Shown in pieces: positions 8,853-18,437 of a stretch of 64,000 bases of DNA. The translations under genes and the position numbers were made by a program. A model generated the notes under the pieces. It searched no databases, was not told where the DNA came from, and saw only the letters and a program-made list of their open reading frames with translations. Each line of letters starts with the position of its first letter. The first letter of the stretch is position 1. The DNA comes from Micavibrio aeruginosavorus_D. GTDB taxonomy: Bacteria; Pseudomonadota; Alphaproteobacteria; Micavibrionales; Micavibrionaceae. The stretch spans positions 2,399,255 to 2,463,254 of the forward strand of contig NZ_CP195303.1 in NCBI RefSeq assembly GCF_051245535.1. The letters run 5' to 3'.

Positions 8853-10011
8853 TGCAAATCTGAAACTGGTCAAACCGGAAGCGGACATTCAATTCATCGA
8901 CTTGAACGCCCAGCGTTTGCGTATCACCCCGGCGGTGGATGAGGCGGTTGTGCGCGTGATTCACCACGGCAAATACATCATGGGCCCGGAAGTGGCCCAG
9001 TTGGAAACCGAACTGGCCAAATGGGCGGGATGCAAACATGCTCTGTCCTGTGCCAACGGCACGGATGCTCTGGGTCTGGTCCTGATGGCCAAGGGTGTCG
9101 GCGCGGGCGATGCTGTTTTCGTTCCGGCCTTTACTTTCGTTGCAACGGCAGAGGTCGTGGCGTGGGTTGGGGCAACGGCGTATTTCGTCGACGTGCTGGA
9201 AGACAGCTTCAACATGGACCCGGACAGCCTGAAAAAGGCGATTGCCGCGGCCAAGGAAGATGGTTTGAACCCGGCGGCTGTGATTCCGGTCGATCTGTTT
9301 GGTCAACCGGCGAACTATCCTGTGATCGACGGCATTGCCGCTGAAAACAATATGTGGGTGATGGCGGATTCCGCGCAGAGCTTTGGTGCGTCGCTGAATG
9401 GCAAAAAAGTTGGCTCCATGGGGCTGGCCACCGCGACCAGCTTCTTCCCGGCGAAACCGCTGGGGTGCTACGGCGATGGCGGCGCGGTGTTTACCGACAG
9501 CGACGAGATGATCGCCCTGCTGAAATCCTTGCGCGTGCATGGTCAGGGTTCGGATAAATACGACAACGTCCGCATCGGCATGAATGGCCGTCTGGATACG
9601 ATGCAGGCCGCTGTCCTGCTCGAAAAGCTGAAAATCTTCGGTGATGAACTGGTGGCCCGTCAGAAAGTTGCCGATCGTTACAATGAGTCCTTACGCGATG
9701 TCATCAAGGTGCCGGAACTGGATGCGGGCGCAACCAGTGCCTGGGCGCAATACACCCTGACCCTGAAGCCGGGCCAGAACCGCGCCGCCGTGATGGATGC
9801 ATGCAAGGCCGCGGGTGTTCCGACGATGGTTTATTACCCGATCCCGCTGTCGCAACAGCAGGGATACAAGCATTACCCGTCCGTTCCGGGCGGCGTGCCG
9901 GTATCGGAGCGTCTGGCGCAATCGGTGTTCAGCCTGCCGATGCACCCGTATCTTGATACGGAAACGCAGGATTACATCATCGGCGTTGTTCGTGATGCGG
10001 TCGCCGGATAA
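8845..10011 (+). CDS. wbpE: DegT/DnrJ/EryC1/StrS aminotransferase, WbpE-like
   Basis: 388 residues. PLP-dependent sugar aminotransferase; the internal-aldimine lysine should be K204 in FFPAKPLGCYGDGG, and the cofactor motif ADSAQSFGA lies just before it. By context it transaminates the 3-keto sugar made by the WbpB-like domain, giving the 3-amine that the WbpD-like domain acetylates. The start ATG overlaps the stop of the fused enzyme (ATGGCTAATG), so the two are probably translationally coupled. Confidence 0.9.
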   Translation: MANANLKLVKPEADIQFIDLNAQRLRITPAVDEAVVRVIHHGKYIMGPEVAQLETELAKWAGCKHALSCANGTDALGLVLMAKGVGAGDAVFVPAFTFVATAEVVAWVGATAYFVDVLEDSFNMDPDSLKKAIAAAKEDGLNPAAVIPVDLFGQPANYPVIDGIAAENNMWVMADSAQSFGASLNGKKVGSMGLATATSFFPAKPLGCYGDGGAVFTDSDEMIALLKSLRVHGQGSDKYDNVRIGMNGRLDTMQAAVLLEKLKIFGDELVARQKVADRYNESLRDVIKVPELDAGATSAWAQYTLTLKPGQNRAAVMDACKAAGVPTMVYYPIPLSQQQGYKHYPSVPGGVPVSERLAQSVFSLPMHPYLDTETQDYIIGVVRDAVAG

Positions 10012-11122
10012 AAAACTGGTCTACCTCGCGCTGGAAGCCACGCGCGAGGGTTCGGCCAGTTTCGTCCACGTCAATGAAATCGCAAACGGCCTGCGTGCGC
10101 AGGGCTGGCACGTCACGCTGGTGCAACCGGCCTATGCGCGATTCAAAAAATCCCCGCCTTTGCCCGTGCGATTGCTGTGGCTGATGGCGTTACAGGTTAA
10201 AATGTGGGCGGGCTGGCCGTTCCGACATCGCGGCGCTGTCTTGTATGTGCGCAATCACAATCTGGCTTTTCCTTCAGGGGTGATGGCGCGTCTGTCCGGG
10301 GTTCCGATTTTTCATGAAATCAACGGGCCGTATGACGATGTGTTTATCACGCATACGGCGATCCGCCCCTTTCAATCCATTTTGATCTGGATGCAGAAAC
10401 AGCAATTCCGCTGGGCTACGGGTCTGTGCGCGGTCACGCCGCAACTGGTGGAATGGGTGCGTGCGCAATCGGGTGGACGCCCGGTTGAATTTGTACCCAA
10501 TGGGGCGAATACGGATCTGTTCCATCCCGATGCAAAGCGGCCCGGTGGGTTGCCGGAACGCTATGTCCTGTTCTTCGGTTCGTTGGCCCGTTGGCATGGC
10601 GTGCCGGCGATGATTGCGGCGGCGGCGTCCGCGCAATGGCCCGCCGGGGTCGATCTGGTCGTGATCGGCGCGGGGCAGGAAAGCGCGGCGGTGCAGGAGG
10701 CTGCGCGGGTGCACGCCCATGTTCACGCATTGGGCCATGTTCCGCATCACCAGTTGGCGGGGTATATCGCGCACGCGATCGCGGGGTTGGTCCCGATCGG
10801 TAATCCGGGGCAACGGTCCGGGACCGGATTATTCCCGCTGAAAATGTTTGAAACGCTGGCCTGCGGCGTTCCGGTAATCGTGACCGATTTTCCGGGGCAG
10901 GCCGACCTGGTTCGTGAACACGGGTGTGGTGTCGTGATTCCGCCGGAGGATGCGGAGGCTTTGGCCCGGGCCGTGGCGGATCTGGCGGCGCACCCGGACC
11001 GGGCATCGGCCATGGGCCGGGCCGGGCTGGATCTCGTCCGCCGGGATTATCGCTGGCCGGCTCTGGCCCAGCGGACCGCGGCCTTTATCGAACGGCAGAT
11101 TTTGGCCAAAACCCCCGGATAA
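9995..11122 (+). CDS. glycosyltransferase family 4
   Basis: 375 residues. GT-B fold glycosyltransferase: N-terminal acceptor domain with LEATREGSASFVHV, C-terminal nucleotide-sugar domain with FVPNGANTDLF, YVLFFGSLARWHG and the GT4-type run FPLKMFETLACGVPV. An in-frame opening extends upstream to 9797 but lies inside the aminotransferase gene; the ATG at 9995 (or GTG at 9992) overlapping its last 17 bases is the sensible start. It likely transfers a sugar, perhaps the diacetamido-uronic acid made by the three enzymes upstream, to a lipid-linked glycan. The acceptor is unknown. Confidence 0.85.
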   Translation: MRSPDKKLVYLALEATREGSASFVHVNEIANGLRAQGWHVTLVQPAYARFKKSPPLPVRLLWLMALQVKMWAGWPFRHRGAVLYVRNHNLAFPSGVMARLSGVPIFHEINGPYDDVFITHTAIRPFQSILIWMQKQQFRWATGLCAVTPQLVEWVRAQSGGRPVEFVPNGANTDLFHPDAKRPGGLPERYVLFFGSLARWHGVPAMIAAAASAQWPAGVDLVVIGAGQESAAVQEAARVHAHVHALGHVPHHQLAGYIAHAIAGLVPIGNPGQRSGTGLFPLKMFETLACGVPVIVTDFPGQADLVREHGCGVVIPPEDAEALARAVADLAAHPDRASAMGRAGLDLVRRDYRWPALAQRTAAFIERQILAKTPG

Positions 11123-11182
11123 GCGCCGTTTTTAACCTTTGCCCGGTTGCCCGGCTCGGTTAAACACATTAAAACGGAACCT

Positions 11183-12880
11183 ATGGCAACAGAATCGCAA
11201 AATACCGTCCCGTACCGCGTTTTGGCCCGGAAATACCGGCCGCAGAATTTTGACCAGTTGATTGGTCAGGATGCGTTGGTCCGCACGCTGACCAACGCCA
11301 TCAATTCCGGGCGGATTGCCCATGCCTTTATGCTGACCGGTGTGCGCGGGGTGGGGAAAACCACCACGGCGCGGATTATCGCAAAGGCGCTGAACTATAC
11401 CGGGGCCGATGGCACCGCGGGTCCGACCACGGGTCCGACCGATGATTGCGCCGTGTGTCAGGCGATTTCCGAAGACCGCCATCCCGATGTGATCGAGATG
11501 GACGCCGCCACCCGCACCGGCGTCGATGACATTCGTGAAATTCTCGATGGCGTGCGCTACGCGCCCGTATCCGCGCGGTACAAAGTCTACATCATCGACG
11601 AAGTGCACATGCTGTCGAAGCAGGCGTTTAACGCCCTGCTGAAAACGCTCGAAGAGCCGCCGCCGCATGTGAAATTCATTTTCGCCACCACCGAAATTCG
11701 CAAAGTGCCCGTGACCGTGTTGTCGCGGTGCCAGCGTTTCGACCTACGCCGCGTTGAAATTCCGGTGCTGGAAAAACATTTCACGAATATCTGCGGTTGG
11801 GAAAAGGTTGGCGCGGAAGACGCCGCCATTTCCATGATCGCGCGCGCCGCCGATGGGTCGGTGCGGGATGGGTTGAGCTTGCTGGACCAGGCGATTGCGC
11901 TGGGGGGCGGCGTTGATATCACCGCCGCGCAGGTACAGGCGATGCTGGGGTTGGCCGATCGTGGCCGTGTGCTGGATTTGCTGGAACACGCGCTGAAGGG
12001 CGAAGCACCGGAAGCGTTGGACATTATGGGTGACCTGCACCGTTTGGGTGCGGACCCGGCGGTAATCGTGCAGGATATGCTCGATCTGACGCACTTGATG
12101 ACACGCCTGCGCGTCGCGCCGAAAACCAAAGATATGCCCGTGGGTCTGTCGCCGGAGGCGCTGGAGCGCGCGATTGATCTGGCCGCGAAACTGTCCATGC
12201 CATCTTTGGGGCGTGCGTGGCAGATTTTGTTGAAAGGTCTGGGTGAGGTCACCGCCGCGCCGAACCCGGTGGCCGCATCGGAAATGGTGATCATTCGGTT
12301 GATCTATGCCGCCGATCTGCCGGACCCGTCCGATCTGTTGAAAAAGATCAAGGACATGAAAGACACGGGCGCCATCGGTGCGCCGGGTATGAATGCGGAT
12401 GCAGGGCGCAGCCCGGAACCTGTGGGCTTGCGTGCGGTGTCTGGTGGAGCCGCTGTGGCCATGGCCGCGCCGATGCCTGTGGTTGAGGCCACACCCGTTG
12501 CCGCACCGATGCAGATCGCGGCCCTGAACAGCCTAGCGGATGTCGTCGCCGTGTTGCAGGCCAATCGCGAAATTCGTTGGGCCACCGAGCTGTATAACTA
12601 CGCGCATTTCGTGGCCATCCGCCCCGGCGTGCTGGAGGTGCGTATGGCCCCCGAAGCACACCCGAAAACGTCGCAGGAAGTGGGGGCCATTCTGACCCGT
12701 GCGATGGGTTCGCGCTGGCTGGTGTCGCTGTCGTCGGCACCGGGCGCGGCCACCTTGTCCACCGTCGAACGTGCGGAGATGAGCGCCAAGATCGAAGCCG
12801 CGCGCGCCCATCCGATCGTGTCCGAAATTCTGGTCCGGTTCCCCGGTTCCGACATCGCCATCAAAACCAAAGACAATTAA
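11183..12880 (+). CDS. dnaX: DNA polymerase III subunit gamma/tau
   Basis: 565 residues from the ATG at 11183 (GGAA five bases upstream). AAA+ clamp-loader ATPase: Walker A GVRGVGKTTT, Walker B with IIDEVHMLS, sensor FATTEIRKVPVTVLSRCQRFDLR. The zinc module is reduced: CAVC is present but other usual cysteines are not obvious. Residues about 400-450 form an Ala/Pro/Met-rich linker before the tau-specific C-terminal domain. I see no convincing A-AAA-AAG slippery site, so a separate short gamma form is not supported. It is followed after 13 bases by ybaB, the classical dnaX-ybaB pair. Confidence 0.95.
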   Translation: MATESQNTVPYRVLARKYRPQNFDQLIGQDALVRTLTNAINSGRIAHAFMLTGVRGVGKTTTARIIAKALNYTGADGTAGPTTGPTDDCAVCQAISEDRHPDVIEMDAATRTGVDDIREILDGVRYAPVSARYKVYIIDEVHMLSKQAFNALLKTLEEPPPHVKFIFATTEIRKVPVTVLSRCQRFDLRRVEIPVLEKHFTNICGWEKVGAEDAAISMIARAADGSVRDGLSLLDQAIALGGGVDITAAQVQAMLGLADRGRVLDLLEHALKGEAPEALDIMGDLHRLGADPAVIVQDMLDLTHLMTRLRVAPKTKDMPVGLSPEALERAIDLAAKLSMPSLGRAWQILLKGLGEVTAAPNPVAASEMVIIRLIYAADLPDPSDLLKKIKDMKDTGAIGAPGMNADAGRSPEPVGLRAVSGGAAVAMAAPMPVVEATPVAAPMQIAALNSLADVVAVLQANREIRWATELYNYAHFVAIRPGVLEVRMAPEAHPKTSQEVGAILTRAMGSRWLVSLSSAPGAATLSTVERAEMSAKIEAARAHPIVSEILVRFPGSDIAIKTKDN

Positions 12881-12893
12881 ACGGAGATTTTCC

Positions 12894-13214
12894 ATGAACA
12901 TTCAGAAGATGATGCAACAAGCCCAAGCCATGCAGACGAAAATGCAGGAATTGCAGGAGCGTCTGGGTGAAATGGAAGTTCAGGGCATGTCCGGTGGCGG
13001 CATGGTGCAGGTTGTGATGACCTGCAAGGGCGAAGTGCGTAAGCTGACCATCAACCCGGAAGTCATCAATCCGGACGACCGCGAAACGCTGGAAGATCTG
13101 GTGATGGCGGCGATCAACGCGGCCCGTGCCGTGGCCGACAACACCATGACCGAAGAAACCCAGAAGTTGATGGGCCAGTTTGGTATTCCGGGCGGGGCGA
13201 AGCTGCCGTTCTAA
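12894..13214 (+). CDS. ybaB: YbaB/EbfC nucleoid-associated protein
   Basis: 106 residues, normal for the family. Begins MNIQKMMQQAQAMQTKMQE, a Gln/Met-rich helix typical of YbaB, followed by GMSGGGMVQVVM and the conserved INPEVINPDD. These proteins form dimers that bind DNA and are nearly always cotranscribed with dnaX, as here (13-base gap, GGAG ribosome site). In many bacteria recR comes next; here xthA takes that place. Confidence 0.93.
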   Translation: MNIQKMMQQAQAMQTKMQELQERLGEMEVQGMSGGGMVQVVMTCKGEVRKLTINPEVINPDDRETLEDLVMAAINAARAVADNTMTEETQKLMGQFGIPGGAKLPF

Positions 13215-13239
13215 TCGAGCGGGCTTTGGTTCTGGCTCT

Positions 13240-14055
13240 ATGCGCATCCTGACATGGAATATCAATTCGGTTCGCCTGCGGATGCCGCTTTTGAAAAAGC
13301 TGGTCCGCGAATGCGCGCCCGATATGATCTGCCTGCAGGAAACGAAAACGCCGGACGATCTGTTCCCCCTGCGTGATGTTGAAAAAGCGGGATATGCCTA
13401 CACCCATATCCACGGCATGAAATCCTATAACGGTGTTGCGATTTTATCCAAAATGCCGTTCACCACGACCGAAATCCACCACCGCGTCGGGCGTGAAGAT
13501 TGCCGCCATATCGCGGCCCATGTGCAGGTCGCGGAATTTAAAAAGCCCCTGCAAATTCATTGCCTGTACATTCCCGCTGGGGGTGATGTGCCCGACCGCA
13601 CTGTGAATGATAAATTCGGGCACAAGCTGGATTTCGTTGATGAAATGGCGGCATGGTTTTCTGCGCAAGGCAAATCGGGCGACCCGATGATTGCGCTGGG
13701 TGATTTCAACATCGCCCCGCTGGAACAGGATGTGTGGTCGCACAAACAATTGCTGGATGTCGTGTCGCACACGCCGGTTGAAGTTGAAAAACTGACCGCG
13801 ATGCAGGATTCGTTGAAATGGCATGATGCCATTCGCCACTTCGTGCCGCATGATCAAAAATGTTACACATGGTGGTCATACCGCAACCGTGATTGGAAAA
13901 AATCGAACCGGGGTCGTCGTCTGGATCATATCTGGGTGACCAAGCCGCTGGTGCCGCATTTGACCGGGCACGATATTCTGGCCACCGCCCGCGATTGGGA
14001 AAAGCCCAGCGACCACGTGCCGGTGATGATTGACCTCGACCTGAAGGTCGCGTGA
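13240..14055 (+). CDS. xthA: exodeoxyribonuclease III
   Basis: 271 residues from the ATG at 13240. AP endonuclease/3'-5' exonuclease of the ExoIII (EEP) family. Catalytic motifs are all present: LTWNINSVR, LQETK (metal glutamate), YIPAGGD, GDFNIAPLEQDVW, RRLDHIWVT and SDHVPVM with the terminal catalytic histidine. It acts in base excision repair of the chromosome. It starts 25 bases after ybaB and may be read from the same transcript. Confidence 0.95.
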   Translation: MRILTWNINSVRLRMPLLKKLVRECAPDMICLQETKTPDDLFPLRDVEKAGYAYTHIHGMKSYNGVAILSKMPFTTTEIHHRVGREDCRHIAAHVQVAEFKKPLQIHCLYIPAGGDVPDRTVNDKFGHKLDFVDEMAAWFSAQGKSGDPMIALGDFNIAPLEQDVWSHKQLLDVVSHTPVEVEKLTAMQDSLKWHDAIRHFVPHDQKCYTWWSYRNRDWKKSNRGRRLDHIWVTKPLVPHLTGHDILATARDWEKPSDHVPVMIDLDLKVA

Positions 14056-14214
14056 AACGCGCTTTTTTACGTGCGAAAATCGTCCCGGATAATGCGTCCG
14101 TTAATTCTGCAATCAATTTGATTTAATTTGATTTATTTGACTTTTTTGCACCATCCGGGCGATCATTGTCTATGCAGTGCCCTGCATCGGTTTACGCGAC
14201 AATGATGATGGATC

Positions 14215-14889
14215 ATGAATTTCGATTTTAATCTGCCTTATCACGTTTACTGTGAATCCGCCTCGTTCTTCGGGGTGTCCCAGCCATTGAATATTCTCTC
14301 CAACCTGGCCTTCGTCGCCGGGGCGTTCTTGCTGTGGTCGCAAGATCGCGGGCGCGGCACGTCCTTGTCGTTGCTGGCCATGCTGATGGCGGTGGTTGGG
14401 TTTGCGGGCATGGTGTGGCATATCACCGGGCAACAATTTGCCGCCGCCATTGATATTGGGGCGCAACTGGTCATGGGGGCGATCCTGACCATGATTTTGG
14501 CGCATCAAATTTTGCGCTGGCATCCCGTCAATGCGGTGATTGTGGGTGTCATCATGCTGTTGTCCGCCATGCTGGGGCGGGATTTGGGGTTGCCGTTCAT
14601 GTTGCAAAATGGCGGCGCATTTCTGCCCGCGATGCTGTTTCTGGTTATTCTGGCGTTTGTTGAAATTCAACGCGGGCGCATGCGCGAGGCCAAATTTCTG
14701 ATGGGCGCGGCCTATGTGTTGTTTGTCGGGTTGATTTTCTATTCGCTCGACTGGGCTTTGTGCTGGTCGTTCCCGTATGGCATGCATTTCATGTGGCATC
14801 TCTGCATGGCCCTGTCGATCTGGCTGGCGGTGGAGGCCATCTGGACCGATCGACAGGACAATGCGAGAGAGCAACAACTGGCCGCTTAA
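14215..14889 (+). CDS. ceramidase-like (CREST superfamily) integral membrane protein
   Basis: 224 residues with about seven hydrophobic segments. It shows the spaced motifs of alkaline-ceramidase-like CREST proteins: YCE near the N-terminus followed by QPLNILSNLAF, a His and Asp in MVWHITGQ...AAIDIG, and paired histidines near the C-terminus in MHFMWHLCMAL, which would bind zinc in the membrane. CREST members are membrane hydrolases; the actual substrate here is unknown. Its stop codon overlaps that of the convergent transporter gene within CTTAAG. Confidence 0.7.
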   Translation: MNFDFNLPYHVYCESASFFGVSQPLNILSNLAFVAGAFLLWSQDRGRGTSLSLLAMLMAVVGFAGMVWHITGQQFAAAIDIGAQLVMGAILTMILAHQILRWHPVNAVIVGVIMLLSAMLGRDLGLPFMLQNGGAFLPAMLFLVILAFVEIQRGRMREAKFLMGAAYVLFVGLIFYSLDWALCWSFPYGMHFMWHLCMALSIWLAVEAIWTDRQDNAREQQLAA

Positions 14890-16085
14890 GCCGCCAGCCT
14901 TTTTTCCGCCCGGATCAGGCCAATCATAAACGGCCCGCCCAGCAATGCGATAAATCCGCCAAGCGCCAGCAACGCGCCATCAATGCCGATGGGCTCCTCC
15001 AATATGCCGAAGATGGTCATGGCGGGAATGGCCATGACATGCACCATCAGGCTGGCGGTTGATAAAATGGTCGCGCGCCGCGTGCTGTCCACCCGTTTGT
15101 TCAACGCGGCCTGCATCCGGGGTTGGCCCAGACCGTAAACCAGATAGCCGCACAAGATCAGCACAACGCCAATCCAGCCGATAAAAATCCCGGCCACGGC
15201 GCAGATCAACACCTCAAACGCCAACAGGCCGCCGAGAACATAACGGTTGGGCCAATGCGCGGGCAGGATATGGCTGAATTGCCCGGCCACCGCGCTGATC
15301 AGGAAACCGCACGCGCCCAACACGCCAAACCATGCCGCAGGCACATCATTGGCAATGTAATAAGGCTGCTGCGTCCATAACAACACTTTCGTGCCGCAGA
15401 ACATGACCGCCCCGGCGAAGATCAACATGGCCACCTCGCGATGACCGTGCAGGGCATAGCGCATGGTTTCGATCATATCGGCAATGGGGTGTTTTTCCGC
15501 CGCGCGTTTATGCCGTGCCGGCTCGACCAGCAAGGCCGCGCAAACAATGGCAAACCCATAGCCAAATCCGGTCAAGCCCATGGCCAGATGCGGGTCGATG
15601 GCGTAGAGGAATCCGCCCACCGCGCTGGCCGCCGCGATGGAATAAAACCCGTACGAAAACCGCGTGCCCTCGCGTTTGGAAAATTCGTCTTCGCGGCTCT
15701 GATCCAGCAGCGTGTCATACAAAAACGCCTGCACCGTCCCGGAATTCAAACTGACCCCAACACCCAGTAAGCCTTGGGCGATGCAGGCATCCAGAAACGA
15801 ATCCGCATTCCACAACAGGGCAAAGCCAAAAATATTGATCGCGCAACCCAGAATAAGGGTATGTTTGCGCTTCCACACATCGGACAACCACCCGCTGGGA
15901 ACCTCCATCAACAAAACGACGGCGGAGAAGACCGCCTCCGCAATCATCAACTCGCGAAACCCAATACCGATCACGTCTTGGTAATACAGCAGGAAGACAG
16001 GCAGAATAAAAATCGCACTGATCCCGATATTGTGCAGGTTCAGAAGCAGGATGTTGCGGTTTGTAACAGAGGCCATTTTTTCCAT
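14886..16085 (-). CDS. major facilitator superfamily transporter
   Basis: 399 residues, about 12 hydrophobic segments. The loop-2/3 signature of MFS carriers is visible as EVPSGWLSDVWKRKHTL, with a related pattern in the second half. The best resemblance is to the small drug/sugar-efflux-like MFS group, but no substrate can be assigned. An ATG three codons in (16076) is an alternative start. It is divergent from the small DUF6356 gene and convergent with the ceramidase-like gene. Confidence 0.8.
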   Translation of the reverse strand: MEKMASVTNRNILLLNLHNIGISAIFILPVFLLYYQDVIGIGFRELMIAEAVFSAVVLLMEVPSGWLSDVWKRKHTLILGCAINIFGFALLWNADSFLDACIAQGLLGVGVSLNSGTVQAFLYDTLLDQSREDEFSKREGTRFSYGFYSIAAASAVGGFLYAIDPHLAMGLTGFGYGFAIVCAALLVEPARHKRAAEKHPIADMIETMRYALHGHREVAMLIFAGAVMFCGTKVLLWTQQPYYIANDVPAAWFGVLGACGFLISAVAGQFSHILPAHWPNRYVLGGLLAFEVLICAVAGIFIGWIGVVLILCGYLVYGLGQPRMQAALNKRVDSTRRATILSTASLMVHVMAIPAMTIFGILEEPIGIDGALLALGGFIALLGGPFMIGLIRAEKRLAA

Positions 16086-16180
16086 TCTTCATGAAATCAC
16101 AATGAGCTTGTGCGGCGCAATGAATATTCGGTGATAAAATCTATTCAAACGGGTTGTCGAGTGGAGTTATAATCCCGGCC

Positions 16181-16429
16181 ATGAGCGATTCATTCTTCAC
16201 ACGGCATCTGCACGATGCGGACGAACGGTATTTTGAACATCTGGCTTTCACGCTGAAAGTCGGCGCGATGCTGGTCGCGATCGCCTTTGTGGTCGTGGTT
16301 CATGGCCTTCTCCCCTTCCTGTTCACCCATACGGGCAGCCGCATGCTGGACCGCCTGAACGCCGATATGGCCGCCCGCCGGGCGCATTGCCAGGCCAAAT
16401 GTGCGGGCAAACAGGGCGAAAACGGCTGA
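16181..16429 (+). CDS. DUF6356 family small membrane protein
   Basis: 82 residues from the ATG at 16181. The pattern FTRHLHDADERYFEHLAF, one long hydrophobic segment (about 30-52) running into HGLLPFLFTHTGSRMLDRL, matches what I recall of DUF6356, small alphaproteobacterial proteins of unknown function. The tail ends in a lysine/cysteine-bearing stretch (CQAKCAGKQ). An in-frame codon at 16154 gives a nine-residue extension that looks unnatural. It precedes rimO by 74 bases. Confidence 0.72.
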   Translation: MSDSFFTRHLHDADERYFEHLAFTLKVGAMLVAIAFVVVVHGLLPFLFTHTGSRMLDRLNADMAARRAHCQAKCAGKQGENG

Positions 16430-16503
16430 AAACGGCCCTTGGTATAGGGTGTAAATCACAAAAATCTCGCTTTTTACCCCCGGTTTCGGGTATATCTCCG
16501 CCC

Positions 16504-17835
16504 ATGAAACAGGTCAAAAAAGCCCCCACAGTTGGTATGGTCTCCCTCGGTTGCCCCAAGGCGCTGGTGGATTCCGAACGCATCATGACGCAGCTCCGGT
16601 CCGAGGGGTATGATTTCTCCTCCACCCATGACGGGGCCGATGTGGTCATCGTCAACACATGCGGGTTCTTGGACTCGGCGAAGGAAGAATCGCTGGCCGC
16701 CATTGGCGATGCGCTGAAAGAAAACGGCAAGGTCATCGTCACCGGCTGCATGGGTGCCGAACCGGAATCCATTACCAAAATTCACCCGAAGGTCATGGCT
16801 GTGACCGGCCCGCAACAATATGAAGATGTTGTGAGCGCGGTGCATGACGTGGTCGCCCCGGTGCATGACCCGTATGTCGATCTGGTCCCGGAAGCGGGTC
16901 TGAAGCTGACGCCGCGTCACTACGCGTATTTGAAAATTTCCGAAGGCTGCAACAACCGTTGCACGTTCTGCATCATCCCGTCCTTGCGCGGTGATCTGGT
17001 CAGCCGCCCGGCCCACCACGTGTTGTTCGAAGCGGAAAAGCTGGTCAATGCGGGCGTGAAGGAATTGCTGGTCATTTCGCAGGATACATCGGCCTACGGT
17101 GTTGACCTGAAATATGCCGACAGCCCGTGGAAGGGCGGCCGCGTGCGCGCGAAATTCTATGATCTGTGCGCGGCATTGGGCGATATGGGCGTGTGGGTGC
17201 GTTTGCATTACGTCTACCCATATCCGCATGTGGATGATGTTATCCCGCTGATGGCCGATGGGAAAATCCTGCCCTATCTGGATATTCCGTTCCAACACGC
17301 CAGCCCGAATGTGCTGAAAGCGATGAAACGCCCCGGCAACGTCGACAAAATCGCCGACCGCATCAGCAACTGGCGCAAACAGGTGCCGGATCTGACGCTC
17401 CGCTCCACCTTCATCGTCGGCTTCCCCGGCGAAACGGAATCCGACTTCCAGATGTTGCTGGATTTCATGAAGGACGCAAAAATCGATCGCGCCGGATGCT
17501 TCAAATACGAAGCGGTGCAGGGTGCAAAAGCCAATGATATCGACGGCGCCGTTCCCGAAGAATTAAAACAGGAACGCTACGACCGCTTCATGCAGGTGCA
17601 ACAAGACATCAGCGCCGCAAAATCCGAAGCCAAGATCGACACCATCGTTCAATGTATTATTGACGACGTCGATGGCGAAGGCGGCGCCGACGCCCGCTCC
17701 ATGGCCGACGCCCCGGAAATCGACGGCAAAGTCTTCCTGCGCGACGTTCCATCTGATGTGAAACAGGGCGATTATGTCAGTGTCTTGGTGGAAGATGCGG
17801 ACGCGTATGATTTATACGGCGTCGTTGTCGAATAA
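16504..17835 (+). CDS. rimO: ribosomal protein S12 methylthiotransferase
   Basis: 443 residues. Radical-SAM enzyme that adds a methylthio group to an aspartate of ribosomal protein S12. N-terminal MTTase domain with three cluster cysteines C17, C53 and C82; radical-SAM cluster C149, C153, C156 in CNNRCTFC; C-terminal TRAM domain. IIPSLRGDLVSRP after the cluster is typical of RimO rather than MiaB. I chose the ATG at 16504 because the open frame before it lies inside the DUF6356 gene. Confidence 0.95.
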   Translation: MKQVKKAPTVGMVSLGCPKALVDSERIMTQLRSEGYDFSSTHDGADVVIVNTCGFLDSAKEESLAAIGDALKENGKVIVTGCMGAEPESITKIHPKVMAVTGPQQYEDVVSAVHDVVAPVHDPYVDLVPEAGLKLTPRHYAYLKISEGCNNRCTFCIIPSLRGDLVSRPAHHVLFEAEKLVNAGVKELLVISQDTSAYGVDLKYADSPWKGGRVRAKFYDLCAALGDMGVWVRLHYVYPYPHVDDVIPLMADGKILPYLDIPFQHASPNVLKAMKRPGNVDKIADRISNWRKQVPDLTLRSTFIVGFPGETESDFQMLLDFMKDAKIDRAGCFKYEAVQGAKANDIDGAVPEELKQERYDRFMQVQQDISAAKSEAKIDTIVQCIIDDVDGEGGADARSMADAPEIDGKVFLRDVPSDVKQGDYVSVLVEDADAYDLYGVVVE

Positions 17836-17837
17836 AT

Positions 17838-17867
17838 AAAAAAGCCCCGGTTGATCCGGGGCTTTTT
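17838..17867 (+). terminator. intrinsic terminator after rimO
   Basis: AAAAAGCCCCGG / CCGGGGCTTTTT stem with a five-base loop and flanking T/A tracts, three bases after the rimO stop. It can also serve the convergent gene at 17870-18163. Confidence 0.9.
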
Positions 17868-17869
17868 AT

Positions 17870-18163
17870 TTATCTTGGGATCAGGCTTAACGCCCGCTCA
17901 ATCTTCTGGCTCTGCACCTGCTTCGCCGCTGTTTTGAAAACGCCATATTCGGTTTTCAGGTCGATGCGGCCCAGAGCGCTGGCATTGTCCATGCCGTTCT
18001 TTTCAACATCACTGCGCAGGTAAAAACCACCCGTTTCGTGGTTCAGCATGATGCGGTCATTGCGGACCGGGCTGGATAGCAGGGGGTGCATCTGGCGTTT
18101 CAATTCGGAAATCCGGTTTTGGATGTCGACCAGATCAAAGGCTGGTTTCAAATTGTGCGTCAT
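17870..18163 (-). CDS. hypothetical protein, 97 residues
   Basis: I do not recognise this protein. It is soluble, mixed charge, with an amphipathic N-terminal helix (FDLVDIQNRISELKRQM) and no cysteine, signal peptide or membrane segment. It is convergent with rimO across a shared terminator and is preceded by GGATTTTCACG, a weak ribosome site. Codon usage is like its neighbours, so I think it is real. Confidence 0.6.
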   Translation of the reverse strand: MTHNLKPAFDLVDIQNRISELKRQMHPLLSSPVRNDRIMLNHETGGFYLRSDVEKNGMDNASALGRIDLKTEYGVFKTAAKQVQSQKIERALSLIPR

Positions 18164-18437
18164 CGTGAAAATCCCTGTTTTTTATAATGCGATGCCAAAC
18201 CATAACAAGTCCCGTAAAAGGCGGCAAGGTGGCCAAATTAAGGCATTGAAAAGCAATGTTTTTTTGCTTCAGGGGTTGAAAAGGCTGCGGGGCGACCTCC
18301 TTTATTAGACAAGGGGGCGAGGCCTGTTTGTCGTGCCCCGGATTAGTTCGGGCCGACGGCAGGCCTGTCTCCTGTACTGGGTGGGGTGTTTTGTTTGCAA
18401 ACGAAAACACCATGAAAGAAGTCGATGGAGGCTCCAC

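Noticed and set aside
7551..8888. 445-codon open frame opposite the fused WbpB/WbpD gene
   Set aside because: Shadow; the plus strand has clear enzyme motifs over the whole length.
12330..12360. AAAAAG run in dnaX considered as a frameshift site for a gamma form
   Set aside because: The in-frame context is G-AAA-AAG, not the A-AAA-AAG slippery heptamer, and I see no convincing downstream stop-plus-hairpin arrangement.
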